Shown piece after piece: positions 5,226-13,470 of a DNA stretch of 19,469 bases. How positions within the stretch are numbered: the first letter of the stretch is position 1; each line of letters opens with the position of its first letter. The notes below the pieces were generated by a model, which ran no database searches, was not told where the DNA came from, and was given only the letters and a program-made list of their open reading frames with translations. Both the position numbers and the translations under genes were made by a program. Source of the DNA: Rhodospirillaceae bacterium (GTDB lineage: Bacteria > Pseudomonadota > Alphaproteobacteria > Rhodospirillales > Rhodospirillaceae); NCBI GenBank assembly GCA_002691085.1, contig NZGX01000049.1, positions 1-19,469 on the forward strand. The letters run 5' to 3'.

Positions 5226-7862
5226 ATGATATTTAATAATCTATTTTATAATATTATGAGTTTCTTTCTTTTAGTATTTTATAATCTATTTTTCTTATTT
5301 GTATTTGTTCAAGCAAAAACTAGTAATGTTTATTCAGCAGAACTAGATGAAATAACTGTAACTGGCTCCCATATCCCTAAAGTTAATGATAAATATTTAA
5401 CTAACTTGGTAGTTTTTACTAAGGATGACCTTGAAATAACTGGAATTAGAGAAGTTGGTGATATTATCCATATTTTACCATTTAACTATGGTTCAGAATT
5501 TAATAGTGATGTATTTACGCAGAATCTCACTTCAGGGACGTCAAATTTTAATCTTAGGGGGTTGGGTTTAAATAGTACCTTAATTCTTTTGAATGGGAAG
5601 CGTCAGACGGTTTCAGGCGCCGTTGCAGATGATGGATCAAGTTTTGTAGATATAAATTCTTTAGTTCCAAACAATATAATAGATAGGGTTGAGATCCTTC
5701 AGGATGGAGGATCGGCAATATATGGAAGTGATGCTATTGCTGGAGTCGTAAATATAATCACTAGAAAAAATATAGAGGGATGGGAGTTAGGTGCAAGATA
5801 TGATAATACATCTAGTTCTAATCAAGATGATTTAAGTTTAGACTTAGCTTATGGAAAGAATCATCAGAAGTATAGTTTTACTTCATCCTTGAGTTATTTA
5901 AATAGGTCCTGGTTACCATTTCCTGAGAGAGACTTTACAAAAGATAGAGGTATATCTTCATTTGGACAGCCGGGGTCATTTATTCTATTGGAGCAATCAC
6001 CAATATTTCCCAATCTTCCATTTGGAGAAGAGGAAGCCAAACCAATTATTGACCCAAATTGTTTAAGTGGAGGCACTTTAAGTCTACTTAGTCAATCCAG
6101 TCAAAACATTGGTTTTTGTAAGTTTAATTTTTCTCCGTTCTATCATTTGATCCCTGAAGAAGACAGGTTATTAAATTTTAATTCTTTAGAATTTAAGCTA
6201 AAAGATTACAGGGTTTATATTGAGGGAGGCTTTGCAAAAATAAGCCTTAATAGAGGAACATCACCATCATTTCCTATTCTAAATTTAGTGACTGTGCCTT
6301 CCAATAATCCAGGAAATATTTTTGAAGCTCCTGTTTTGTTTTTAGGACGTGCTCTTGGGAATAATGCAGAAGAGAATCTAGTAAAGCATCTTTCTAAAAC
6401 ATATAGATTCTCTTCAGGAATATTCAAAGAATTCGAAGATGGAGGTACAGGAAATATTAAGATAAGCTATAGTAAAAATAGGAATATAGTTAAGATCAAA
6501 GATATTTTAGAAAAAGAATTTAATGATGCACTCAATGGTTTTGGAGGTTTAGGAGCAGATCAGTTTTTTAACCCATTCGGTTCCTCTGCGTTGGTTGGCC
6601 CAGATGATAATCGTTTTAACTCTCAAGAAGTGATAGATACATTTTTATCTAAAGCTATTTACGATTATTCTCCTTCTCTATTCCTGTTAGAGGGTTTGTT
6701 TAACGGAAAAATAAATTTATTTGGAAATATTAATGCGATCTATGCACTTGGCGCTCAATATAGATATGAAAAAATAAATGGTAATCACGATATAAATTTT
6801 AATAAGGAGAGATATCTTTTTTTAGTAGGAGGACCAGATTTCAATGGACGTGAGGATGTTTATTCTTTTTTTGGTGAATTTAATTTCTCACCAATAAAAA
6901 CACTTGATTTTCTTTTGGCATTGAGAACTGAGATACATGCAAATGACCTTTCTTCTACTGATCCAAAAATATTAATTAGTTGGAATCCAAAAAGCTGGAT
7001 TGGTACAAGCTTTAGTTATGGGACCTCCTATCGTGCTCCAAGTATATTTCAAAGATATTCTGTACAGACTTCACTACAAAATATTACCGATCCTTTAAAT
7101 AGTTCTACAGTTTTTAGAAGAGTTAAAACATTAGGTAGTAATTCATTAGATCCAGAGGAATCTAAAAATATTAATACCGGTCTTAATTTAAGATTTTTCT
7201 CTGATTTGAAAATTAAGTTGAGCTATTGGAGGTATAATTATAAAAACTTAATTGTAAAGGAGAGCGCTCAAGAGATAATTGATAGTAACCCATTTGATAA
7301 CAGGATTATACGTCGAGCAAATCAGATTCTTTCTATTGAGACTAGTTATATAAATAATTCGAAAGTTAAAACTTCTGGGCTCGATATAGGATTTTACTAT
7401 ACCCTAGATTTAAAAAATGAAATTAATTTTAAGTTCTCGGGAGACTTAACATATATTAAGAATTATTTAATTTCTAATATACCAGGAGATGAATTAATTG
7501 ATGTCTCTGGAAGCAGGAATTTTAGAAACTTTGCTAGATCACTACCTAAATGGCGTTCATTCATTAGTTTAAGTTTGTCAAATCCATTCTATGGTGGGGC
7601 GTTAAATATAAGGTCTATATCTGGGTATTTAGATGATCAAAATAATGAAAGAATTAGTAAACATATTACGTATGATGGACAAATATATTTTGAAGGATCA
7701 AAGTTCTTTGACTCAATAGGAAAAAACTATAAACTTATTATTGGTGTTCAGAATATTCTAAATACTTTGCCACCAGAGGTAAGAACGACTATAGGCTATG
7801 ACTCTAAGGTCCATAACCCAAGGGGAAGGGTTGTGCATGTTTCTCTAAGAAGCAGCTTTTAA
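5226..7862 (+). CDS. TonB-dependent outer-membrane receptor
   Basis: This 878-aa protein imports an unidentified ligand (iron chelate, vitamin, or glycan or peptide fragment) across the outer membrane using TonB energy. The N-terminus is a long hydrophobic signal peptide. A TonB-box-like DEITVTG is at 41-47, followed by the plug domain with the typical LRGLGLNSTLILLNGKR (about 110-126) and VEILQDGGSAIYGSDAIAG (about 155-173). The remainder is beta-barrel sequence ending in Phe (HVSLRSSF), the usual outer-membrane assembly signal. The ATG at 5226 has only a weak TAAGG site; the ATG at 5256 would also leave a good signal peptide. Substrate cannot be read from the sequence. leuC follows after 26 bp and may be in the same transcript. 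Confidence 0.96.
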   Translation: MIFNNLFYNIMSFFLLVFYNLFFLFVFVQAKTSNVYSAELDEITVTGSHIPKVNDKYLTNLVVFTKDDLEITGIREVGDIIHILPFNYGSEFNSDVFTQNLTSGTSNFNLRGLGLNSTLILLNGKRQTVSGAVADDGSSFVDINSLVPNNIIDRVEILQDGGSAIYGSDAIAGVVNIITRKNIEGWELGARYDNTSSSNQDDLSLDLAYGKNHQKYSFTSSLSYLNRSWLPFPERDFTKDRGISSFGQPGSFILLEQSPIFPNLPFGEEEAKPIIDPNCLSGGTLSLLSQSSQNIGFCKFNFSPFYHLIPEEDRLLNFNSLEFKLKDYRVYIEGGFAKISLNRGTSPSFPILNLVTVPSNNPGNIFEAPVLFLGRALGNNAEENLVKHLSKTYRFSSGIFKEFEDGGTGNIKISYSKNRNIVKIKDILEKEFNDALNGFGGLGADQFFNPFGSSALVGPDDNRFNSQEVIDTFLSKAIYDYSPSLFLLEGLFNGKINLFGNINAIYALGAQYRYEKINGNHDINFNKERYLFLVGGPDFNGREDVYSFFGEFNFSPIKTLDFLLALRTEIHANDLSSTDPKILISWNPKSWIGTSFSYGTSYRAPSIFQRYSVQTSLQNITDPLNSSTVFRRVKTLGSNSLDPEESKNINTGLNLRFFSDLKIKLSYWRYNYKNLIVKESAQEIIDSNPFDNRIIRRANQILSIETSYINNSKVKTSGLDIGFYYTLDLKNEINFKFSGDLTYIKNYLISNIPGDELIDVSGSRNFRNFARSLPKWRSFISLSLSNPFYGGALNIRSISGYLDDQNNERISKHITYDGQIYFEGSKFFDSIGKNYKLIIGVQNILNTLPPEVRTTIGYDSKVHNPRGRVVHVSLRSSF

Positions 7863-7888
7863 TTAATTTTCTTTTTTGGAGTATTGAC

Positions 7889-9292
7889 TTGGGAAGAACT
7901 TTATACGAAAAAATTTGGGACTCTCATGTTATTGAACAAGGAAAAGACGGTGAATGTTTAATTTATATTGACCGACATCTTGCACATGAGATCTCTACAC
8001 CTCAGGCCTTTCAGGCCTTAAGAGATGCTTCAAGACAGATTCGTTGTCCAAATAAGACTTTGGCAGTTCCAGATCATATTATGCCCACCACTCCAGATAG
8101 GCTTGAATATATAGATGATGAATCGGCAAGGCTTCAACTTGATACGTTAGTTAAAAATACTAAAGATTTTAAAATACCCTACATTGATCTTGCAGATATA
8201 CGTCAGGGTATAGTTCATGTGGTAGGTCCAGAACAGGGTTTTACTCTTCCAGGTACAATATTAGCTTGTGGGGACTCTCATACCTCAACCCATGGTGCTC
8301 TAGGCTGTCTAGCTTTCGGAATTGGTACTTCCGAAATAGAACACCTTCTGGCTACACAATGTCATATAATGAAGAAGTCAAAGAGCTTACTTATTAATGT
8401 TTCAGGTAAACTTCCAATTGGTGTAACCTCCAAGGATATGGCTTTAACAATTATTTCAAAGCTTGGAACAGCAGGTGGGACAGGTTATGCAATAGAATAT
8501 TCTGGCAGTGCAGTGAAGGAGTTATCAATTGAGGGTCGAATGACCTTATGTAATTTAACAATAGAAGCTGGTGCAAGGACGGGACTAGTAGCGCCTGATG
8601 AAAAAACATTTAAATATTTAAAAGGAAGACCTTTTTCTCCTAATGCAAATAATTGGGATACTGCAGTTTCATATTGGAAAAACTTTTATTCTGATGAAGA
8701 TGCAATCTTCGATAAAATAATAAATTTTAATGCAACTGAGATTGAACCAACAGTCACCTGGGGTACAAGTCCAGAAGACTCTATAAAAGTCAGTGGTAAA
8801 ATTCCAGATCCAAATGAATTTAGTGATAATAATAAGAAGCTTGCTGCTGAAAAAGCGTTAAAGTATATGGAGCTTGAGCCTGGTACGTTGCTAACAGATA
8901 TTAAAGTGGATAGAGTATTTATAGGATCATGTACTAATGGAAGAATTGAGGATATTCGTGAGGTGGCTTCTTTGGTAGAAGGCAAACAAGTTGCTGATTG
9001 GGTTGATGCAATGGTTGTTCCTGGTTCAGGTTTAGTTAAACTTCAGGCAGAGGAAGAGGGGCTAGATAGAATTTTAAAACTTGCAGGGTTTGATTGGCGG
9101 GAACCAGGATGCTCTATGTGTAATGCAATTAATCCTGATAAGTTAGAGCCTGGAGAAAGATGCGCTTCTACTTCCAATAGAAATTTTCAAGGTAGGCAAG
9201 GCAGAGGAGGTAGAACACACTTATTAAGCCCAGGCATGGCTGCAGCAGCGGCATTAAGTGGAAGGTTATGTGACGTTAGAGATTTAATTTAG
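7889..9292 (+). CDS. leuC: 3-isopropylmalate dehydratase large subunit LeuC
   Basis: LeuC, with LeuD, converts 2-isopropylmalate to 3-isopropylmalate in leucine synthesis using a [4Fe-4S] cluster. The 467-aa product is full length. The three cluster cysteines are present: C348 in IGSCTNGR, and C408 and C411 in GCSMC. Other family blocks are intact, such as YIDRHL, GDSHTSTHGALG, EGRMTLCN and RCASTSNRNFQGRQGRGGRTHL. Its overall pattern follows the proteobacterial LeuC closely rather than aconitase or homoaconitase. The start is TTG at 7889 with TGGAG eight bases upstream; the MGRTLYEKIW start aligns with the family. The small subunit leuD and leuB, usually adjacent, are absent here. Its stop overlaps that of the convergent polysaccharide gene by 9 bp. 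Confidence 0.97.
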   Translation: MGRTLYEKIWDSHVIEQGKDGECLIYIDRHLAHEISTPQAFQALRDASRQIRCPNKTLAVPDHIMPTTPDRLEYIDDESARLQLDTLVKNTKDFKIPYIDLADIRQGIVHVVGPEQGFTLPGTILACGDSHTSTHGALGCLAFGIGTSEIEHLLATQCHIMKKSKSLLINVSGKLPIGVTSKDMALTIISKLGTAGGTGYAIEYSGSAVKELSIEGRMTLCNLTIEAGARTGLVAPDEKTFKYLKGRPFSPNANNWDTAVSYWKNFYSDEDAIFDKIINFNATEIEPTVTWGTSPEDSIKVSGKIPDPNEFSDNNKKLAAEKALKYMELEPGTLLTDIKVDRVFIGSCTNGRIEDIREVASLVEGKQVADWVDAMVVPGSGLVKLQAEEEGLDRILKLAGFDWREPGCSMCNAINPDKLEPGERCASTSNRNFQGRQGRGGRTHLLSPGMAAAAALSGRLCDVRDLI

Positions 9293-10447
9293 CGGATTTT
9301 CCCAATGCTTAGACTTACGTCTAGTGACTAGTAGATATAATACAAACTGATCAATCAGTGAAATATACCAAAAAAGATCTTCCTGAAAAATTGCATCAAC
9401 AAAAATTGGGAATAGAAAAACTAATATGATTCGTTTTTCTTGAATTCTTCTTATAAAAAAAGTAATTAATAATATACTTAAGAAAAATCCATGATTAGAT
9501 AATAATGATAGATATGAGTTATGAGAGTATTGACCCGTAGATAAAATTAATCTCTCAGAAAAATTCCCAAAAAAGAAATTATTTCTGATAAAATATATTG
9601 TTTCTTCCCAGAGGCTAATTCGTCCAGATAGCTGTGTTGTGAAAATATCTAAAGATAATTGATTTAGAGAAAAAGCACTTTCTCTAGTTAATTGAGAAAT
9701 AATGTATGAAGTATATGAACCAAATATTAGTATGCAAAATAAAGTGAAAAATGAATGCCTATTCATCCATCCATTTTTTATTATATCAATGTAGAAAATA
9801 ATTATAAAGAATAATCCTAAAGAGACTAATCCAGACCTTTTGAAATTAATTATAGCTGCACCAACAAACAAAAGTATTAAAAAAATTCTTCGGCTTCGTT
9901 TTATTTCGAGCATAAAGACAAGAAGCAATCCTAGAAGTATTTTTGCTGCCAAAATTGTAGATGTGGATGATAGTCCCATAGGTCTTATGAAATATAATAG
10001 ACTTGTTCCTTCAACATCTTTAGTAAATTGAAATTCTGTAGTTAAGTTTATAACCTCTTGTTGGGGGAAAAAATAGCGTATACCTAATGCGAATTGAACA
10101 TAAACACATATTACTTCTAAGAAAAGATAGAATAAAATGATTCTCCAAGTAGTATCATTTAAGGATCTTGCACTTAAATATCCAATTACTAGAATGATGC
10201 TACCCACTAATCCATTATTGACCAAAAGAGAGATAGGTAACTTATTTTCAATCATTATACCTAAAAGAAAATTTACTAGGACGCCTATAGTAAATAAGAA
10301 ATATAATCTATCATTAGCTTTAAATTGTGGAGAAAAAATTATTATAGAAAAAATACAATATAAGACTAAAAAAGAATTAGGAATTATAAATGTTGTTGGT
10401 AAGAAAAGTAGTGTAGCCTGAATAATTCTTTGTAACGGAGGTATCAT
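9284..10447 (-). CDS. O-antigen polymerase/ligase-type membrane protein (Wzy or WaaL-like)
   Basis: The 387-aa protein is almost wholly hydrophobic, with about ten to eleven membrane segments. It shows the Wzy_C/O-antigen-ligase pattern: a loop Arg (R204 in NFKRSG), then a periplasmic loop with SGRISLW (274-280), a short N/F/G stretch, and YSHNSYLSLLSNHG starting at 307. Proteins of this family either polymerise undecaprenyl-linked repeat units (Wzy) or ligate chains to lipid A-core or protein (WaaL, PglL). Sequence alone does not separate these. It is the last gene of the minus-strand glycan cluster, 42 bp after the sugar transferase gene, with no clear ribosome site at its ATG. In a locus with wzx and wzz, a Wzy role is slightly favoured. 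Confidence 0.82.
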   Translation of the reverse strand: MIPPLQRIIQATLLFLPTTFIIPNSFLVLYCIFSIIIFSPQFKANDRLYFLFTIGVLVNFLLGIMIENKLPISLLVNNGLVGSIILVIGYLSARSLNDTTWRIILFYLFLEVICVYVQFALGIRYFFPQQEVINLTTEFQFTKDVEGTSLLYFIRPMGLSSTSTILAAKILLGLLLVFMLEIKRSRRIFLILLFVGAAIINFKRSGLVSLGLFFIIIFYIDIIKNGWMNRHSFFTLFCILIFGSYTSYIISQLTRESAFSLNQLSLDIFTTQLSGRISLWEETIYFIRNNFFFGNFSERLILSTGQYSHNSYLSLLSNHGFFLSILLITFFIRRIQEKRIILVFLFPIFVDAIFQEDLFWYISLIDQFVLYLLVTRRKSKHWENPLN

Positions 10448-10453
10448 ATAAAC

Positions 10454-10485
10454 AACTCAATTTTTCTAAAAAACTCAATTTTTTT
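10454..10485. repeat. short 18-bp-period direct repeat in an intergenic spacer
   Basis: AACTCAATTTTT occurs twice, at 10454-10465 and from 10472, eighteen bases apart, with an A-rich filler. It fills most of the 42-bp gap between the sugar transferase and the polymerase/ligase genes. It could be a slippage duplication; it does not form a hairpin. Confidence 0.7.
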
Positions 10486-10489
10486 GTTA

Positions 10490-11119
10490 TTATTCAAAAT
10501 GATTTTCTTCATTACTTTCACTTATAATTTTTTTATCAAACCTTGGCATTGAAACATGATTTTTTGCAGAAACTCCTTTACCGCTTAGGACTACAGATAT
10601 AGTTTCTATAAGTATTCTAACATCTAATAGAATATTTCTATTTTTAATGTACCATAAGTCTAGATCAAACTTTTCTTCCCAGCTAAGTGCATTTCTTCCT
10701 CTTACCTGAGCGAATCCTGTTATTCCTGGAAGAACATCGTGTCTCTTAAATTGCTCTGAGGTATAATAAGGAAGGTAATCCATTAAAAGGGGCCTTGGTC
10801 CAACAAGACTCATATCTCCTTTTATAACATTTATTAATTCAGGCAATTCGTCTAGTGAGGTTCTTCTTAAGAACTTTCCTAAAGGCTTAATTCTGTAAGA
10901 TTCGTCTACGGAACTATTTTTATCTTCGCTAGCTTCTATCATCGTTCTAAATTTTAATAGTTTAAATGGTTTTCCGAGATAGCCCGGTCGGGTCTGTATA
11001 AAAAATATCGGCCGTCCCATAAATATAAAAATTATAGTAATAACTAAAATAAATATTGGCGAAAGGGCTAGCAGACCTAGTATAGAAATAAGAAGATCAA
11101 ATAATCTTTTTTTAATCAT
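10490..11119 (-). CDS. PglC-like monotopic phosphoglycosyl transferase
   Basis: This 209-aa enzyme transfers a sugar phosphate from a UDP-sugar to undecaprenyl phosphate on the inner leaflet, starting a glycan. It is the small single-domain class: one N-terminal re-entrant hydrophobic helix (about 8-33), KFRTM (56-60), the catalytic Asp-Glu pair D90-E91 in TSLDELPEL, then GDMSLVGPRPLL and PGITGFAQVRGRNALSW. The C-terminal part (LDLWYIKN, then GVSAKNHVSMPRF) closely follows Campylobacter PglC as I remember it, which suggests a modified amino-sugar such as diNAcBac, QuiNAc4-type or related as donor, though the sugar is inferred. Its start overlaps the end of the GT4 gene by 8 bp, indicating translational coupling. 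Confidence 0.93.
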   Translation of the reverse strand: MIKKRLFDLLISILGLLALSPIFILVITIIFIFMGRPIFFIQTRPGYLGKPFKLLKFRTMIEASEDKNSSVDESYRIKPLGKFLRRTSLDELPELINVIKGDMSLVGPRPLLMDYLPYYTSEQFKRHDVLPGITGFAQVRGRNALSWEEKFDLDLWYIKNRNILLDVRILIETISVVLSGKGVSAKNHVSMPRFDKKIISESNEENHFE

Positions 11120-12350
11120 AACAATTATCCGTACTTATGGAATCTTCTAAAATAGAAACTAGCTTAGAGAACTGTCTTTCTCGATTAAATTTCCCTTCTG
11201 ATAACTGTTGAGTTTTATATTTTGCATATGATAATCTTTTATTACTATTAATAAATTTATTTAATTTTATAATTGCTTTTCTTTTATCTTTATAGGGAAG
11301 AACGAGCCCAATACCAGATGATTCTATTAATTGTGCTTGCCACCCCTCATAATTTATTATCACAGGTTTGCCAGAGGCAATTGAATCAAAAAATTTGTTT
11401 GCAGAATTATTTTGCATTTCAGGGATATTTTTAAATACTGACATTGATACTGTTACTATATTCATCAGCGTTGGCATAGATGATTTTGGAATACTATCTA
11501 AAACCCATAAGTTTACACCTAAGGTGTTCGTATTTTTAGCTCTACTAATTATATAATTTTTTTCTAAACCGTCTCCGCAAAGCACAAAATTTATATTATA
11601 GCCAAGTTTACGAGACTCGTATGCTAATTCAATAATATAATTTAGATCATTGATTGTACCAAATGTTCCCGCATATAAAACAATTGGCTTGGACATAATT
11701 TTATGATCAGTGATTATTTCGTCGATTTTGATAGAATTCTTATTTTGGAAAAGGTCAACGTCGCATCCATTGGGTACAGTATAAATTTTTGAGTTATTTA
11801 TCCCTCTTTGTTCTATAGACCTTTTCATCCCTGGGGATAACGCAATAATTTTTTTTGCCTTTAAGTAAGCAAACTTTTCTAACTTAGTAGTAAAAAATTT
11901 AAGTATGGGGTTTTTAATTACTCCAATAGCAATTGGTAACTCAGGCCATAAGTCACGTACTTCAAAAATGAGAGGATTATTTCTAATCCTACTAATTATA
12001 AACCCAGGTATGATAATTGTTAGTGGAGTAGATGTTGCAAAAACAAGATCAGTATCTTTTGTTTGAAAAGTTAAGATTATTGACTTAAATATAAATTCAA
12101 TGAATGCGATGACTCTCCTAGCAAAGCCCATTGAGTTGCTATATTTCACATTACATACTAGAAGTTGAATTCCATTTAAAGACATACTATCTTTGCTTTG
12201 AAATTTATAATTATCTGGAAAAAAAGCAGAAGATGTAATCATCGTTACCTTGTGTCCTCTTTTTATAAGTCTTCTGGCAATTTCATAGGATCTGGTCCCT
12301 CCAGCTCCATCTGGAGGGCAAAAATATTGATGCAAGTATAATATATGCAT
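11112..12350 (-). CDS. GT4-family glycosyltransferase (WbuB-like)
   Basis: The 412-aa cytoplasmic enzyme has the GT-B fold of family GT4. The N-terminal domain begins HILYLHQYFCPPDGAGGTRSY, with the acceptor-side Gly-rich loop and then RRLIKRGHKV; this opening is typical of WbuB-type transferases. The nucleotide-sugar domain includes KPIVLYAGTFGTINDL (about 208-224), FVLCGDGLE, and NNSANKFFDSIASGKPVI near residue 325-345. WbuB of E. coli O26 is an N-acetyl-fucosaminyl transferase; the same donor is possible here but not shown. It precedes the PglC-like gene with an 8-bp overlap, so both are made together. Upstream lies the divergent wzz, 64 bp away. The ATG has no visible ribosome site. Confidence 0.9.
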   Translation of the reverse strand: MHILYLHQYFCPPDGAGGTRSYEIARRLIKRGHKVTMITSSAFFPDNYKFQSKDSMSLNGIQLLVCNVKYSNSMGFARRVIAFIEFIFKSIILTFQTKDTDLVFATSTPLTIIIPGFIISRIRNNPLIFEVRDLWPELPIAIGVIKNPILKFFTTKLEKFAYLKAKKIIALSPGMKRSIEQRGINNSKIYTVPNGCDVDLFQNKNSIKIDEIITDHKIMSKPIVLYAGTFGTINDLNYIIELAYESRKLGYNINFVLCGDGLEKNYIISRAKNTNTLGVNLWVLDSIPKSSMPTLMNIVTVSMSVFKNIPEMQNNSANKFFDSIASGKPVIINYEGWQAQLIESSGIGLVLPYKDKRKAIIKLNKFINSNKRLSYAKYKTQQLSEGKFNRERQFSKLVSILEDSISTDNCYD

Positions 12351-12365
12351 ATTACATAATCTGTC

Positions 12366-12394
12366 TTGTTGGAGAGAAGATATATATCTATAAT
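12366..12394 (+). promoter_or_regulatory. sigma-70-type promoter for wzz
   Basis: TTGTTG (12366-12371) and a perfect TATAAT (12389-12394) are separated by exactly 17 bp. Transcription would begin near 12400, giving only about 14 bases before the first wzz ATG (12415) or about 38 before the second (12439). This is the best promoter match seen in the window. Confidence 0.6.
12378..12389. promoter_or_regulatory. 12-bp perfect palindrome in the wzz promoter spacer, possible operator
   Basis: AGATATATATCT is a perfect palindrome placed between the -35 and -10 hexamers of the wzz promoter, touching the -10. A protein bound there would block polymerase and could affect both divergent genes. AT-alternating sequence makes chance occurrence quite possible. 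Confidence 0.3.
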
Positions 12395-12414
12395 ACGGTT
12401 CTAATAATTCAACA

Positions 12415-13470
12415 ATGGAAAATAATTTATCAGGTGCTATGTCTGAACATCAAAATAATAATAAATCCTCAAATGAACAATATATCTCTTTGATGGATAT
12501 TTGGCTTTTAGTTCGTAAAAATAAAAAATTGGCCATTTATATTGCTGCCATTACTTTATTAATTGGTATTTTTCTAAACTTCTCTCTTCCCTCTATTTAT
12601 AGTTATACTACTGCTCTTGAGGTAGGAAACCAGATTGTTAATGATGAGATTGTGCCTGTTGAGGCAACTGAAACCGTTATTGACAAGTTAAATACTGGGT
12701 ATATTCCTATTATTAAACGAAAGTTCTTGCAAGATAATCCTATCTTGAAGGATGAGTTTATTATTGAAGTTAGAGGGTCTGATAAAAGTCAAATAGTACA
12801 GATTATATCTAAGGGCGATGTGTATAAAGCAGAATATATTAATAAATTACATTCATTAATTATTGAATCAATAATTTTAGACCACAATAGAACAATTGAT
12901 TCTGTAAAGGCAAATGCACAAATATTATTGTCAGAAGCCAAAGAAAAATTAGGGGGAATAGCTTCTAAAGAGAATGCTCTAAGGGTGCAACTTGAGTCTA
13001 TTAGAGTTACTTTAGAATCGTTAGATGATTATAAACTTCAACTTAACAAAAGAATAACTAAAGCTGAGCAAGAATTGGAAAGAATCAATTCATCTAACTA
13101 CCAGAATAAAGATATTCAGTCACTTATGCTTACAAATCAAATTGGAGAGTGGAGATCGGATCTAATCGAGATAGAGAATGAATCTAAAATAAATATTTTT
13201 GTTATACGATCAGAGGCTGAAAAAGAATTAAACAATGTTGAGAACGAGAAAGAAACCGCTATAACAGAGATAAGATTTCGTGAAACAGCTTTCGATAATA
13301 TTCAAGAAACCCGGTCTTTAGGAAAAGAAGCCTCAATGTCAATAAAACCAATAGAGCCTAATAGGCTAGTTATTATGTTTGCAACAATTATCTTAAGTCT
13401 TGTTTTCTCAGTTTTGGGTATTCTCATTTACGATTTTTTTAGTCGATCTAATCAGAAAACAGCTCAGTAG
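12415..13470 (+). CDS. wzz: Wzz-type chain-length determinant (polysaccharide co-polymerase)
   Basis: The 351-aa inner-membrane protein has the PCP plan: a short cytoplasmic N-terminus, membrane segment one at about 38-58, a long periplasmic domain rich in coiled coil (about 165-300), a Pro-containing SIKPIEPNRL stretch just before membrane segment two (about 318-340), and a short tail. The N-terminal block (ISLMDIWLLVRKNKK...I) is the Wzz signature. It sets the length of Wzy-made chains. Two starts are possible: 12415 without a ribosome site, and 12439 (M9) preceded by AGGTG. It lies on the strand opposite to all other glycan genes, with its own promoter, and its stop overlaps the aminotransferase stop by 7 bp. 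Confidence 0.9.
   Translation: MENNLSGAMSEHQNNNKSSNEQYISLMDIWLLVRKNKKLAIYIAAITLLIGIFLNFSLPSIYSYTTALEVGNQIVNDEIVPVEATETVIDKLNTGYIPIIKRKFLQDNPILKDEFIIEVRGSDKSQIVQIISKGDVYKAEYINKLHSLIIESIILDHNRTIDSVKANAQILLSEAKEKLGGIASKENALRVQLESIRVTLESLDDYKLQLNKRITKAEQELERINSSNYQNKDIQSLMLTNQIGEWRSDLIEIENESKINIFVIRSEAEKELNNVENEKETAITEIRFRETAFDNIQETRSLGKEASMSIKPIEPNRLVIMFATIILSLVFSVLGILIYDFFSRSNQKTAQ

Noticed and set aside
5894..6427. Minus-strand open frames within the TonB-dependent receptor
   Set aside because: They are antisense to a clearly real receptor gene and have no recognisable domain.
8686..8985. 99-aa minus-strand frame within leuC
   Set aside because: Antisense to the conserved Fe-S region of leuC; no independent evidence.
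9840..10421. Plus-strand frames opposite the polymerase/ligase gene
   Set aside because: The real gene has family motifs on the minus strand; these frames are Lys/Ile-rich mirrors of membrane segments.
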